Assembly: GCA_030587525.1 (NCBI GenBank)
Contig: JAUQYW010000286.1
Span: forward strand, 1-14,320
Source: Candidatus Sigynarchaeota archaeon
GTDB lineage: Archaea > Asgardarchaeota > Lokiarchaeia > Sigynarchaeales > Sigynarchaeaceae
Reading direction: 5' to 3'
Length of the DNA stretch: 14,320 nucleotides
The position numbers were made by a program, and so were the translations under genes. This document shows, piece after piece, positions 6,536 to 14,199 of the stretch (positions within the stretch are counted from its first letter, which is position 1; each line of letters starts with the position of its first letter). Below the pieces are notes generated by a model, which searched no databases, was not told where the DNA came from, and worked only from the letters and a program-made list of their open reading frames with translations.

Positions 6536-9500
6536 ATGGTCGAGAAAATGGCCTATACTCAGAATAAACATCGCACCGGCACAAGAACTATCTTTGGGAT
6601 AGTAATTTCCATTATCTGCATCATTGGAGCGACTGGTTTATTGCCATCGGCGTTCCTGCGAGAACCACGGCACCAAGATACGTTAAGATTGCCGTTCGGG
6701 GAACCCCCAAAAACATCTTTGCAAATTGCAGTTACTCTACAAATGGGCGTTAGTGATCTTGAAGGTCGCGTGAGTGATGATATAGGTCAATCAGTATGGA
6801 GCGACAACACGTCGATCTATACGTGCGCGTATACCAATGCCATCGGGGCCGGATCGAATGATATGATACTGGCAAAGTGGAGCACCGATTGCTCGCTTCT
6901 TTGGAACGTGACGTGGGGAGGGGCGGGAGATGATAGAGGCTACGGGGTCGCCGGTGATGATAGCGGCACTTTCATCTACATGTGTGGCACCACGCCGAAT
7001 ACATACGATAATAATCTTGATATAGTACTTGTCAAATATTACAACAATGGAACAGAAGAATGGAATGCCACGTGGAACGGCGGCGGAGATGACATACCCT
7101 TCGGTATCTGGGTTGATACCGCGGCCATTTATGTTTGCGGCAAGACGTGGAATAATGGAACGGGTAACGATTGTGTTCTCTTAAAATGGGATTTAGACGG
7201 CCATTATGCGTGGAATGCGACTTGGGGGTCTGCGGTTTCTGACGCCGCTCATGACCTGTGGTCTAATGGCACGCACTTGTACATCACGGGCGATCTGAAC
7301 ACGGACATGATGCTAGCGATCGTGAACTCGAGCGGGGCAATGATCACCGTGGAGAGATGCAGCGTTGATGGCATGACCGTTGAATCGGGAAACTCGGTTT
7401 GGGGGAAGCAAGACGCTGTATATACATCTGGATCGGCGAGCCAAGGGAGCCCGGGAACGCAGGATGCATTGCTCGCCATGTGGAACATGAATGGCAGCCT
7501 CCTATGGAATAAAACAATGCAATCTGAATTCCACGACGAGGATGATGCTTATTCTGTGTGGGCCAATGGAACCGCCGTCCTCACGTGGAATCGTTGCTTT
7601 GATCCGATAGCAGTGCGCAATGTGAACATCGTGATAGAATGGGACCTGCTAGGAAACGCCATCGATAATTGGACTGGCTCAGAGGGTTACACTTGTGTAT
7701 CTGGATGGTGTAATGGTTCGGTAGCGTATGCCAGCTCTCCGTATCTTTCGTTTACGAAATGGATCTTTGGAGCTGTAATAGATTGGTTGCCATATGCACA
7801 ATTTAGCGCTAACATCACCTGCCCCGTCGTCGGCAAGGCAGTTCAATTCATTTTTACGGGGGAAGTGGACAACCCTCCTGCTTATTTCGCGTGGAATTTC
7901 GGTGACGGCCAAACCTCGTCAGCCCGGCATCCCGTGCACGTGTATGCAACTCCCGGATCATATTCCGTGACCCTGAATGTGTCTAATTCGCACGGTGCCT
8001 CGGAACTAGAGTACAAGCCAAACTTCATCACGGTTCGTTCTGCAAATAGTCCACCAAACATAACCTTAGGGGATAACACAAACTACCTTGAAATGACGTT
8101 CCTTCAATCAAGCATTTTCTACCCCTATAAAGTGGTCGATGCAGATGATACCTATGGCCATTACATGGTATCATTTCAGAACGGCACGTGCATCGGAGAC
8201 TGGACTTGGAAAAGTGGTGACTTGTATGCATTCATTATGTCAACGCTCAATCTCCAGCCGGGCATCTATTATTTGAACTTCACAGCGTGGGATTGGTATG
8301 CTTGCGATACGGAAATTCTTCTTGTTAATGTCACGGGCAGTGAAACTAGCCCCGTCGCAGACTTCAATGTCAATAGCACTGTGACCTATGTCAATATACC
8401 AGTTCTGTTCACATTCAACGGCACTCTTGGAAATGGATTACCATGGGAACACTTTTTTTTCTGGACATTTGGCGACGGTTCCAACTCGTCTTTTTTCAGT
8501 GCAGTAATGATAAGCCATGTCTACGACTCGCCGGGTACATATAACGTTAGTTTGCTCGTTCGAGATCTGAACGGCGATGTTGATACTAAAGTGCGTGATG
8601 CCTACATCACAGTTCTCCCTACAGAGGACCTTCCTGTTGTAGAAATAAACGCTACCACCATTTCATATGTCGAAGGATCAGGAAGGCATGCCATCGGGAT
8701 CATTGTTACCGATGATCAATCGAGTTCCGGACAATGGGTGGTCTACAATAATAGCGTGGGTGGAAATATTTTAACCAGCGGCGTGTGGACAAACGCAACG
8801 CCGTTTTCAATCCTTGGGGATAATTTGGAATCCGGAACTTATCACATGGTCCTTGTCGTCAATAATGCTAATCCTTTCAATAATGCTTCGATAAACATTA
8901 CCATCACGGTTCTACCACGAATCATCACACTTCCGGGTCTCGCCATATCCTCCTTACCAGCAACCATTTTAATCGGGGATTTAGTATCCTTTTCAATTGA
9001 TACATTCCAAGTGAATCAAACGATTATAGGCTGGTACTGGAATTTTGGTGACGGATACTTTTCGACTAATCATCAAGCAGAACATACCTATTACGTCTTA
9101 GGAACGTTTAACGTGACGTTGTATCTAACTTTAACAAACGGACAGAGTTTACGTGTTGAACAGGCAGTTCAAGTCGTTCAAAGGTCACCGGATTTTTTGG
9201 GCTTAACGAGTTTTTCGCTTAACATCGCCATGGCTGCTGCCATCGTTGCGATCGCCGGTTATACAGTCAGGAAAAAAGTTAAGGCACGATCATTACGCCA
9301 AGGAAAAAAATCCAGCATCACACAGAGATATTCTTCCGATGTGAGCATGATCGAAAGCGATACCAAAAAAAGCCTACCAGATCGAAACACCGAAGTCGCT
9401 CGATTACCAGAAAGCTCCAAAGCCATAGATGACGAGATCACGAGCGAGCTCTCCGGCCTTACATTGCCTAACGTCGATTTTACCATCTTCTCGGATGAAG

Positions 9501-9619
9501 TGATCGAAAAAATCAATAATTTAGATGTTCCCGATGATGCCAAAGAGGAAATCCGGGCAATATTAAAAGATATACTGCCTGAAGAACGTTTTGCATTCTT
9601 GAAAGGTATCTTCGAATGA
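6536..9619 (+). CDS. Type I membrane protein with beta-propeller-like repeats, three PKD domains and a cytoplasmic tail
   Basis: A 1027-residue protein. Residues 18-36 are a signal/anchor helix (TIFGIVISIICIIGATGLL). Residues about 75-415 are repeats of about 50 residues, each with WN-x-T and an acidic GGGDD-like turn plus D-x-x-L-x-K-W strands, like SBBP-type beta-propeller repeats. PKD domains lie at about 421-500 (WNFGDG at 453-458), 605-695 (WTFGDG) and 802-882 (WNFGDG). Two other beta-sandwich-like regions sit between them. Residues about 892-911 form a membrane helix (FSLNIAMAAAIVAIAGYTV) with a Lys/Arg stop-transfer. The last 115 residues should be cytoplasmic and end in an acidic helical stretch. 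More than 25 N-x-S/T sequons cover the outer part. AAAGGATGG directly at the first ATG would suit the in-frame ATG at 6548 as start. The wHTH gene follows after 15 bp. Likely a surface receptor or adhesin. Confidence 0.85.
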   Translation: MVEKMAYTQNKHRTGTRTIFGIVISIICIIGATGLLPSAFLREPRHQDTLRLPFGEPPKTSLQIAVTLQMGVSDLEGRVSDDIGQSVWSDNTSIYTCAYTNAIGAGSNDMILAKWSTDCSLLWNVTWGGAGDDRGYGVAGDDSGTFIYMCGTTPNTYDNNLDIVLVKYYNNGTEEWNATWNGGGDDIPFGIWVDTAAIYVCGKTWNNGTGNDCVLLKWDLDGHYAWNATWGSAVSDAAHDLWSNGTHLYITGDLNTDMMLAIVNSSGAMITVERCSVDGMTVESGNSVWGKQDAVYTSGSASQGSPGTQDALLAMWNMNGSLLWNKTMQSEFHDEDDAYSVWANGTAVLTWNRCFDPIAVRNVNIVIEWDLLGNAIDNWTGSEGYTCVSGWCNGSVAYASSPYLSFTKWIFGAVIDWLPYAQFSANITCPVVGKAVQFIFTGEVDNPPAYFAWNFGDGQTSSARHPVHVYATPGSYSVTLNVSNSHGASELEYKPNFITVRSANSPPNITLGDNTNYLEMTFLQSSIFYPYKVVDADDTYGHYMVSFQNGTCIGDWTWKSGDLYAFIMSTLNLQPGIYYLNFTAWDWYACDTEILLVNVTGSETSPVADFNVNSTVTYVNIPVLFTFNGTLGNGLPWEHFFFWTFGDGSNSSFFSAVMISHVYDSPGTYNVSLLVRDLNGDVDTKVRDAYITVLPTEDLPVVEINATTISYVEGSGRHAIGIIVTDDQSSSGQWVVYNNSVGGNILTSGVWTNATPFSILGDNLESGTYHMVLVVNNANPFNNASINITITVLPRIITLPGLAISSLPATILIGDLVSFSIDTFQVNQTIIGWYWNFGDGYFSTNHQAEHTYYVLGTFNVTLYLTLTNGQSLRVEQAVQVVQRSPDFLGLTSFSLNIAMAAAIVAIAGYTVRKKVKARSLRQGKKSSITQRYSSDVSMIESDTKKSLPDRNTEVARLPESSKAIDDEITSELSGLTLPNVDFTIFSDEVIEKINNLDVPDDAKEEIRAILKDILPEERFAFLKGIFE

Positions 9620-9623
9620 TGAA

Positions 9624-9629
9624 GAGGGT
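9624..9629 (+). promoter_or_regulatory. Shine-Dalgarno site deciding the start of the wHTH gene
   Basis: GAGGGT sits 5 nt before the ATG at 9635. A GTG at 9632 would be in frame but only 2 nt from the site, so ATG 9635 is preferred. An internal ribosome site this close to the previous stop fits translation from a joint mRNA. Confidence 0.6.
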
Positions 9630-9634
9630 CAGTG

Positions 9635-10390
9635 ATGGCAAAACAAGACTCGAGTAAAGATGCCGCAATTGAGCATCATGCAGATAATAGCAAACCCTTT
9701 TCCGCAACTTTATCGCTCCAGCAACGGATCTTTACCATCGCGAAAAAAATGATGGCATTAAAATATATATTGAACACGCACGAGCTCTATATCGCTTGCC
9801 GGCAAGAATTGCGGGAGACGGATAAGGCCGCAATCCAAATTGAGATCGAAAATATGCTAAGGCAGAAGATGTTCTTCGAGGGAAAGCACATCACGAAACA
9901 TGATGTTCTTGAAAATCAAGCTCGTCGAAAGATCTGGGCCATCGTCCTTCAACTTCCGGGAATTCATTTCTCCAAACTGAGACAAATGCTAGGCATGGGG
10001 AATGCTATCCTTCAATGGCATTTAAGCATGCTCGACCGGTTTGGACTCATTCGGAAACGGGACGAAGGAAATAAACAAATCTACTTTCCAGGAAGCATGG
10101 GTACAGACCTAGATTCAGTCTATATTGGGTTGCACAAATCCAGAAGCGTGGAAATTATCGAAACCATCGCGAAGGCCGGTGCTGTTCGAATGCACGACCT
10201 GTCGGATGCGCTTGATATACCGGAATCGACGATTCGTAGGAAGTTACAAGAGCTCGCCAACAGTAAAGTTCTTATTAACCAGGAAGATGGAACCGTGAAA
10301 ATTAATACGCAATTAGAGCAGATTATTTTTCAATTCATGAAGAATGCAAAAAAGTTCGATATCAGCGATCAAGATAATACTAATGATTGA
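9635..10390 (+). CDS. Tandem winged-helix transcription regulator co-transcribed with the PKD membrane protein
   Basis: A 251-residue soluble protein. Residues about 97-155 are a clear winged helix (RRKIWAIVLQLPGIHFSKLR, then ILQWHLSMLDRFGLIRKR and a wing ending in KQIYFPG). Residues about 168-230 form a second one (VEIIETIAKAGAVRMHDLSD, then ESTIRRKLQELANSKVLI and a wing ending in GTVKINTQL). The N-terminal 95 residues, after a disordered start, are helical (RIFTIAKKMMALKYILNTHE) and may be a further degenerate helical domain. Archaeal regulators with serial wHTH domains, often with Gly-Ile-His-Phe-Ser-like helix starts, are common. It begins 15 bp after the PKD gene on the same strand, so the two are probably one operon. 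Whether it senses the cytoplasmic tail of that protein or just regulates it is not shown. Confidence 0.75.
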   Translation: MAKQDSSKDAAIEHHADNSKPFSATLSLQQRIFTIAKKMMALKYILNTHELYIACRQELRETDKAAIQIEIENMLRQKMFFEGKHITKHDVLENQARRKIWAIVLQLPGIHFSKLRQMLGMGNAILQWHLSMLDRFGLIRKRDEGNKQIYFPGSMGTDLDSVYIGLHKSRSVEIIETIAKAGAVRMHDLSDALDIPESTIRRKLQELANSKVLINQEDGTVKINTQLEQIIFQFMKNAKKFDISDQDNTND

Positions 10391-10406
10391 ATGGCTCGTG
10401 CCGCCG

Positions 10407-10412
10407 TTTTTT
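10407..10412 (+). terminator. T6 run after the PKD-wHTH operon
   Basis: TTTTTT lies 17 bases after the stop of the wHTH gene and directly follows a GC-rich stretch (GTGCCGCCG). The gap of 140 bp to the next gene and the change in base composition support a transcript end here. Confidence 0.4.
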
Positions 10413-10530
10413 ACTTTGACATGTTCGTCCAATATAGACTTCGTAGGTGAATTACAAACGCTTGTTTGAAGTGATTGGTTAACTACGTATCGGGATCGGG
10501 CTTTTAACACGCGGATGCAATGGGTGGATC

Positions 10531-11880
10531 ATGGTTTCCTTTCCCAACGACTTCAAGTTCGGCGCGGCGACGGCGGCCTACCAGGTCGAGGGCGCCACCA
10601 CGGAGGACGGCCGCGGCAAGATCATGTACGACGTGATCTTGAAGCAACCGCTTTTTTATTTCGCGGATCCACGCGTTGCATGCGATTTTTACCACCGGTA
10701 TAAGGAAGACGTGCAATTAATGGCAGATCTCGGGCTGCAAACTTTCCGGTTCTCGATCGCGTGGCCACGCGTCGTTCCGGACGGCGACGGGGACATCAAC
10801 GAGAAAGGCCTCCGGTTCTACAGCAATCTCGTTGACGAGCTCGTGCGGCACGGCATCGAACCTACGGCAACCTTATACCACTTCGACCTGCCCATGACCT
10901 TGTACCGCGATGGCGGTTGGCGAAACAAGCGAACGGTGGACGCGTTTACCCGCTATGCAAAGGCCTGCTTCGATCGCCTCGGCAACCGCGTCACGCGCTG
11001 GATCACGTTCAACGAGCCATGGGTGGACCAGTACATGTCCTATTACATCATCCAGAAACTCAAGCTACGGCCAGACAAGGCGATCTTTGCCGAGAGCTTG
11101 AACGGGCTCCACAACATGTTCACGGCACACGCGAAAACGGTCTTGCTGCTCAAGGACACGCGCCCGGAAAACAAGATCGCGATCACGCTGAACCTCGGCC
11201 CCGTAAAGCCTGTTGTTCCCTCAACCGACAACGATGACGCCGCGCGGCGCTGCGACGACTTCATCAACGACTGGCACCTGAGCCCGGCCTTGCGCGGGGA
11301 ATATCCCCCGCAGCTCCTCGAACGTTATAGCACGCTTGTCGGTGCACCCGCCATGGCGCCGGGCGACGATCAACTGCTGCGCGAAGCAAGCAAGAAGATG
11401 GATGCCATCGGCGTGAATTACTATGCCCCGTTCATCGTCCGCGCGTCGAAGCATCGGTTCCCGCTTTACTACGGCGATATCCGGAGCCGCAAAGCCCCGG
11501 AGTGGGCAAATAATGGCAAGGTCGAGCCGGCCGAGCTCCACGCCCTGCTCGTGCGAATTGCCACGAAATATAACAACCCAGAGATCTGGATCACCGAGAA
11601 TGGCTGCAGTTTTGGCAAGGAAGCCGAGAATGATATCAAGGACCAGTGGCGCATCAAATATCTCGCGGACCATCTTCGCGAGGTGAAGCGGGCCATGGAT
11701 AATGGCGCCCGTGTCCGGCGATATTACGTGTGGAGTTTCATGGATAACTTGGAATGGATCCTGGGCTACCGGGAACAGTATGGTCTCGTGCGCGTCGACC
11801 GGAAGCATGGCCTCGCCCGGTCGATGAAAGCCAGCGGGAAGTGGTATGCGGGCGTGATCAAGAACCGCGGGTTCGAGTAA
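10531..11880 (+). CDS. Glycoside hydrolase family 1 beta-glycosidase
   Basis: A 449-residue cytoplasmic enzyme, full length for GH1, without signal peptide. It should hydrolyse beta-linked sugars (beta-glucosides, -galactosides or -fucosides) with retention. Visible hallmarks are FGAATAAYQVEG at the N-terminus (Gln18), YHFDLP (His117), the acid/base in TFNEPW (Glu162), NYYAPF in the middle, the nucleophile in ITENG (Glu356), and WSFMDNLEW near the end (Trp401, Glu408, Trp409). Keeping the Glu-Trp pair argues for unphosphorylated sugars and against a 6-phospho-beta-glucosidase, although Phe replaces the usual Trp in YHWDLP. GGGTGG just before the ATG is a close Shine-Dalgarno. The gene is very GC-rich at its start (48 of 60 bases in 10561-10620), unlike the PKD gene before it, so transfer or different codon selection is possible. 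It stands alone, convergent with the next gene. Confidence 0.95.
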   Translation: MVSFPNDFKFGAATAAYQVEGATTEDGRGKIMYDVILKQPLFYFADPRVACDFYHRYKEDVQLMADLGLQTFRFSIAWPRVVPDGDGDINEKGLRFYSNLVDELVRHGIEPTATLYHFDLPMTLYRDGGWRNKRTVDAFTRYAKACFDRLGNRVTRWITFNEPWVDQYMSYYIIQKLKLRPDKAIFAESLNGLHNMFTAHAKTVLLLKDTRPENKIAITLNLGPVKPVVPSTDNDDAARRCDDFINDWHLSPALRGEYPPQLLERYSTLVGAPAMAPGDDQLLREASKKMDAIGVNYYAPFIVRASKHRFPLYYGDIRSRKAPEWANNGKVEPAELHALLVRIATKYNNPEIWITENGCSFGKEAENDIKDQWRIKYLADHLREVKRAMDNGARVRRYYVWSFMDNLEWILGYREQYGLVRVDRKHGLARSMKASGKWYAGVIKNRGFE

Positions 11881-11997
11881 TTCGATTCATACTTTCACGC
11901 CAATACTTGTCCCGAGAAATACCTCGCGGAAAAGCCCGTCACCAGTACCTTGACATTGACTATTCCTTAAAAAACAAGTAACTTTGGATTGCTTCCT

Positions 11998-12468
11998 TCA
12001 ACAAAGGGTCATAGGAATGAATCCCGCGTCGACAAGATTTAAGGGAGATAGTTTCAACCCGGCGCGCGGCGTCCCTGCTGATCCGATGACGAAATCCTTG
12101 CTCAACAACGCCATGTCGATGAACGCGGGCATCTTTCCGAGGACCGCTATTGGTGGTATACCGCCAGCTTTGAACCCCGTGAGCTGCTCGATCACCGCCG
12201 CGCTTGCAAAGGATAATTTCTTGAGACTTGTCACGTCTTCCAATTTTTTGACGTCGAGTCGCTGGTTTCCACCGACGATGGCTGCCACGGGGGAGCCGTT
12301 CTGAGACACGAGTATCAAACAATTTATCACGGTTCCGATGTTCACGCCCAGCGCGCGCGCCGAGTCCTCGGAATGGCTGCCATCGACACCTGGATGCTCG
12401 ATGATCTCCCCCTTGATGTGCAGCGCCGCGAGCAAAGCCCGCACTCGCACAATGCCGTCATCGATCAT
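11998..12468 (-). CDS. YbaK/ProX-type aminoacyl-tRNA deacylase homologue lacking the usual lysine
   Basis: A 156-residue protein covering one YbaK/aminoacyl-tRNA-editing domain. The family hydrolyses mischarged tRNAs in trans. Matching features are the N-terminal helix and IIEHPGVDGSHSED, ALGVNIG, AAIVGGNQRLDVKKLEDVT, TGFKAGGIPPIAVLGKMPAFID, and SAGTPRAGLKLSP. At the position where the family has I-V-K-(S/T)-L, this protein has VINCLIL, so Asn49 replaces the lysine known to be important for deacylation in YbaK proteins. It may therefore have a changed activity or only bind tRNA. I chose the ATG at 12468, since GAGG lies 6 nt upstream on the minus strand; a TTG at 12480 would add four residues. 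It starts 16 bp after the DUF4185 gene, so both are probably on one mRNA. Confidence 0.85.
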   Translation of the reverse strand: MIDDGIVRVRALLAALHIKGEIIEHPGVDGSHSEDSARALGVNIGTVINCLILVSQNGSPVAAIVGGNQRLDVKKLEDVTSLKKLSFASAAVIEQLTGFKAGGIPPIAVLGKMPAFIDMALLSKDFVIGSAGTPRAGLKLSPLNLVDAGFIPMTLC

Positions 12469-12484
12469 TAGTATCCTCAATAAC

Positions 12485-13624
12485 TCAAGTCTTCCCGAGT
12501 AACGATGTTAAATCCGCTTTCATCACAAACGTGTTATAGGGTCCCCATATGGACATGATGAAATAAACGATGCGCCCTCCATCCTCGACGAGGTCCGGGT
12601 GCATAAAACTGCCGTAAAGACCCCAATATTCAGAAAACGGGGCAACGCCGACCGGCGCGCTCCACGGTCCCCACGGATGTTCCGCGGTTCGCAAGATGAT
12701 CGTCGCCGTGTAGTGTTCGATGTACATGGTGATGAACCGCTGCAGGTACTCGTCCCACATAACCGATATCTCGCCAACGGGGCGATTGATCACGGGGGTA
12801 GCAAGCCACATGTCTGGCGACCACGATGGATCGCCCGATGTGTCGGTGCCAGTGAAATACTCGTAGGCCGACATATTCAAGACTTGGCCTTGTGGTACCC
12901 GCAAGAGATATGCCGAACCATATCGACCCGCCGGCGTCGCGAGCAAGTAATGCATGCCTTCAGCGATCGATGCTGGTCGAAAATCTTGCACATGGCCAAA
13001 CATAACGAAATTACTATCCCCAGGCCACGACACGTTGGCGATCCGGGTGAAGTGCACGCCATCCGTGGACGCCGCGATGCTGCCGTTGTTGCAGAAATAC
13101 TCGCCGGCCTCGCCCCAATGGTTGATGTCCATGTAATAGATGTAGAACTTGTTGCCGTCGGTGATGGCTCCCGTGGGGATCGTCGTGAGCTCGACTTGGT
13201 CGATCTTTTGCTTCGGCGCGAACAATTCGCGGGCAAAGCCGGTCATTTCGTTCACGATCCACCCGTTGAGCACGATGCCATCCCCGGGCGTCGTGTCGTT
13301 CGAGTATGCCATGACATTCGAACGCCAATGTGCATCGGCGGTCGCTTGATGGGGAATGTAATCGCCGCCGAATGTGTCGCCGAAGATAAAATGGTAGAAT
13401 CCTTGATATTTCACGACGATGCCGAGGTCGCAGCCCATCACGTCGACGACCGATGAATCGTTGAGCGCTTCCCGCCCAGTGAGCTGGGAAATCAGCTGGT
13501 GCGGCACGAAAACTGCCGGTAGGCGTGGCGTATTCGCATCTATAATTGGCAATGCTAGCAGATTCGGCACGATCGCAGCGATAAAGCATGCTAACAACGC
13601 GACTTTTCGATTCCGCTTGTTCAT
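12485..13624 (-). CDS. Secreted DUF4185-family beta-propeller protein, putative glycoside hydrolase
   Basis: A 379-residue protein with a signal peptide or anchor at residues 5-26 (RKVALLACFIAAIVPNLLAL). The body fits DUF4185: CDLGIVVKYQGFYHFIFGDT at residues 65-84 with the hallmark GDTFGG, then WRSNVMAYS, PTGAITDGNKFYIYYMDI, a series of blade-like strands, and near the end W-G-P-W and H-P-D-L. DUF4185 proteins adopt a five-bladed propeller, and some actinobacterial members are endo-D-arabinanases (family GH183). The substrate here is not known, since the catalytic residues cannot be checked by eye. AAGGTG at plus 13634-13639, inside the last codons of the gene remnant upstream, is the likely Shine-Dalgarno (9-nt spacer). 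The YbaK-type gene follows after 16 bp. It is probably part of a polysaccharide-processing cluster. Confidence 0.75.
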   Translation of the reverse strand: MNKRNRKVALLACFIAAIVPNLLALPIIDANTPRLPAVFVPHQLISQLTGREALNDSSVVDVMGCDLGIVVKYQGFYHFIFGDTFGGDYIPHQATADAHWRSNVMAYSNDTTPGDGIVLNGWIVNEMTGFARELFAPKQKIDQVELTTIPTGAITDGNKFYIYYMDINHWGEAGEYFCNNGSIAASTDGVHFTRIANVSWPGDSNFVMFGHVQDFRPASIAEGMHYLLATPAGRYGSAYLLRVPQGQVLNMSAYEYFTGTDTSGDPSWSPDMWLATPVINRPVGEISVMWDEYLQRFITMYIEHYTATIILRTAEHPWGPWSAPVGVAPFSEYWGLYGSFMHPDLVEDGGRIVYFIMSIWGPYNTFVMKADLTSLLGKT

Positions 13625-13630
13625 AGCAAG

Positions 13631-13774
13631 TTACACCTTCTTGAACTCCAGGAATACCACGCAATTGGTATCCTCGCGGGGCGCATATACGTGTATCGAA
13701 ATGGGTTCGCTTCTGTAAGCATGGTAATTCCTCGTCGTTATTGCGTCAAGATGAATGCTCGGACGTATAAAGGG
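13631..13774 (-). pseudogene. 3' remnant of a gene homologous to the one at the right edge
   Basis: On the minus strand a frame of 48 codons runs from a TAG at 13775-13777 to a TAA at 13631-13633. It has no start codon except GTG close to its end. Its last residues, EDTNCVVFLEFKKV, closely match the end of the coding frame at the window's right edge (LDANCVVFLDIKSV). The match includes the position of the stop codon and a 16-bp exact stretch (AATACCACGCAATTGG on the plus strand at 13653-13668 and 14222-14237). Over the last 42 bases I count 31 identities, and a Ser-Glu pair also aligns upstream with a 3-residue gap. This is best explained as the tail of a gene that lost its 5' part. The DUF4185 gene begins 6 bp downstream and uses the remnant's last codons as ribosome site, so the lost gene was probably the first gene of that operon. 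Confidence 0.6.
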
Positions 13775-13837
13775 CTACTCGTGTAATTGAGGTGGTTTCT
13801 GTTTTAGATGGATGGGGCGAAACGCATGAGAGAATTT

Positions 13838-13846
13838 AAAAAAAAA
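13838..13846 (-). terminator. Poly-T terminator of the 71-residue gene
   Basis: An A9 run on the plus strand reads T9 on the minus strand, 16 bases after the stop of the gene ending at 13863. Confidence 0.5.
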
Positions 13847-13862
13847 TAGAATTGCGTTACTA

Positions 13863-14078
13863 TTATTTCTTGACTAAAAAGATAATGAGCCCACTACCCT
13901 CGGCGGAACCATTAAGAAGAGTGAATCCATTTTTCTCGGCATAATCTTCAATGTATGCCAGAACTGCCGGTAGAGATTCGAGTTTTGAATTTTTCATCTT
14001 GATGTCGGTTATACCAGCGGATGTTACATGCTGAAGTTTGCTTAATGCAAAGTTTATGTTCATTACTTCAATTTTCAT
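13863..14078 (-). CDS. Small protein of unknown function (71 residues)
   Basis: A soluble protein with a beta-alpha-beta look: strand MKIEVMNINF, a short helix, strand GITDIKMKN, helix SLPAVLAYIEDYAEKNGF, and two closing strands (FTLLNGSAEGSGLIIFLVKK). The second half, a helix ending in Glu-Lys-x-Gly-Phe followed by a strand ending in Lys-Lys, faintly resembles the end of TusA-fold sulphur carriers. The N-terminal Cys-Pro motif of TusA is missing, so I do not assign it. The gene has its own TATA-like box and T9 terminator, so it is probably monocistronic. It lies between the gene remnant at 13631 and the intact homologous tail at the right edge. Confidence 0.55.
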   Translation of the reverse strand: MKIEVMNINFALSKLQHVTSAGITDIKMKNSKLESLPAVLAYIEDYAEKNGFTLLNGSAEGSGLIIFLVKK

Positions 14079-14098
14079 CGCACAAACACCAATGTCTA

Positions 14099-14113
14099 CA
14101 TTTTTTATTATTT
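14099..14113 (-). promoter_or_regulatory. TATA-like box about 27 nt before the 71-residue gene
   Basis: The minus strand reads AAATAATAAAAAATG here, centred about 27 nt before the ATG at 14078. No Shine-Dalgarno is visible (GTTTGTGCG precedes the ATG), which fits a leaderless mRNA. Another AT-rich box (ATATAAAAG, plus 14185-14193) lies further upstream. Confidence 0.4.
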
Positions 14114-14199
14114 CTTCTTAGAAAATACATGGCGCATTTAGATTTTTCCCGGAAACTGATTTAAATTTTTTGGTTAACTTTGTGCTTTTATATTATAGT

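Noticed and set aside
10531..11880. GH1 enzyme as a 6-phospho-beta-glucosidase because of YHFDLP.
   Set aside because: The C-terminal motif keeps Glu408-Trp409 of enzymes for unphosphorylated sugars instead of the Ser/Lys/Tyr phosphate-binding set, and no phosphotransferase genes are near.
12599..13456. 285-codon plus-strand frame opposite DUF4185.
   Set aside because: The minus frame has a signal peptide and family motifs; the plus frame is Arg/His-rich without domains, as expected of a shadow in GC-rich DNA.
13863..14078. 71-residue protein as a TusA-family sulphur carrier.
   Set aside because: Only the C-terminal half shows a faint likeness and the essential Cys-Pro motif is absent.
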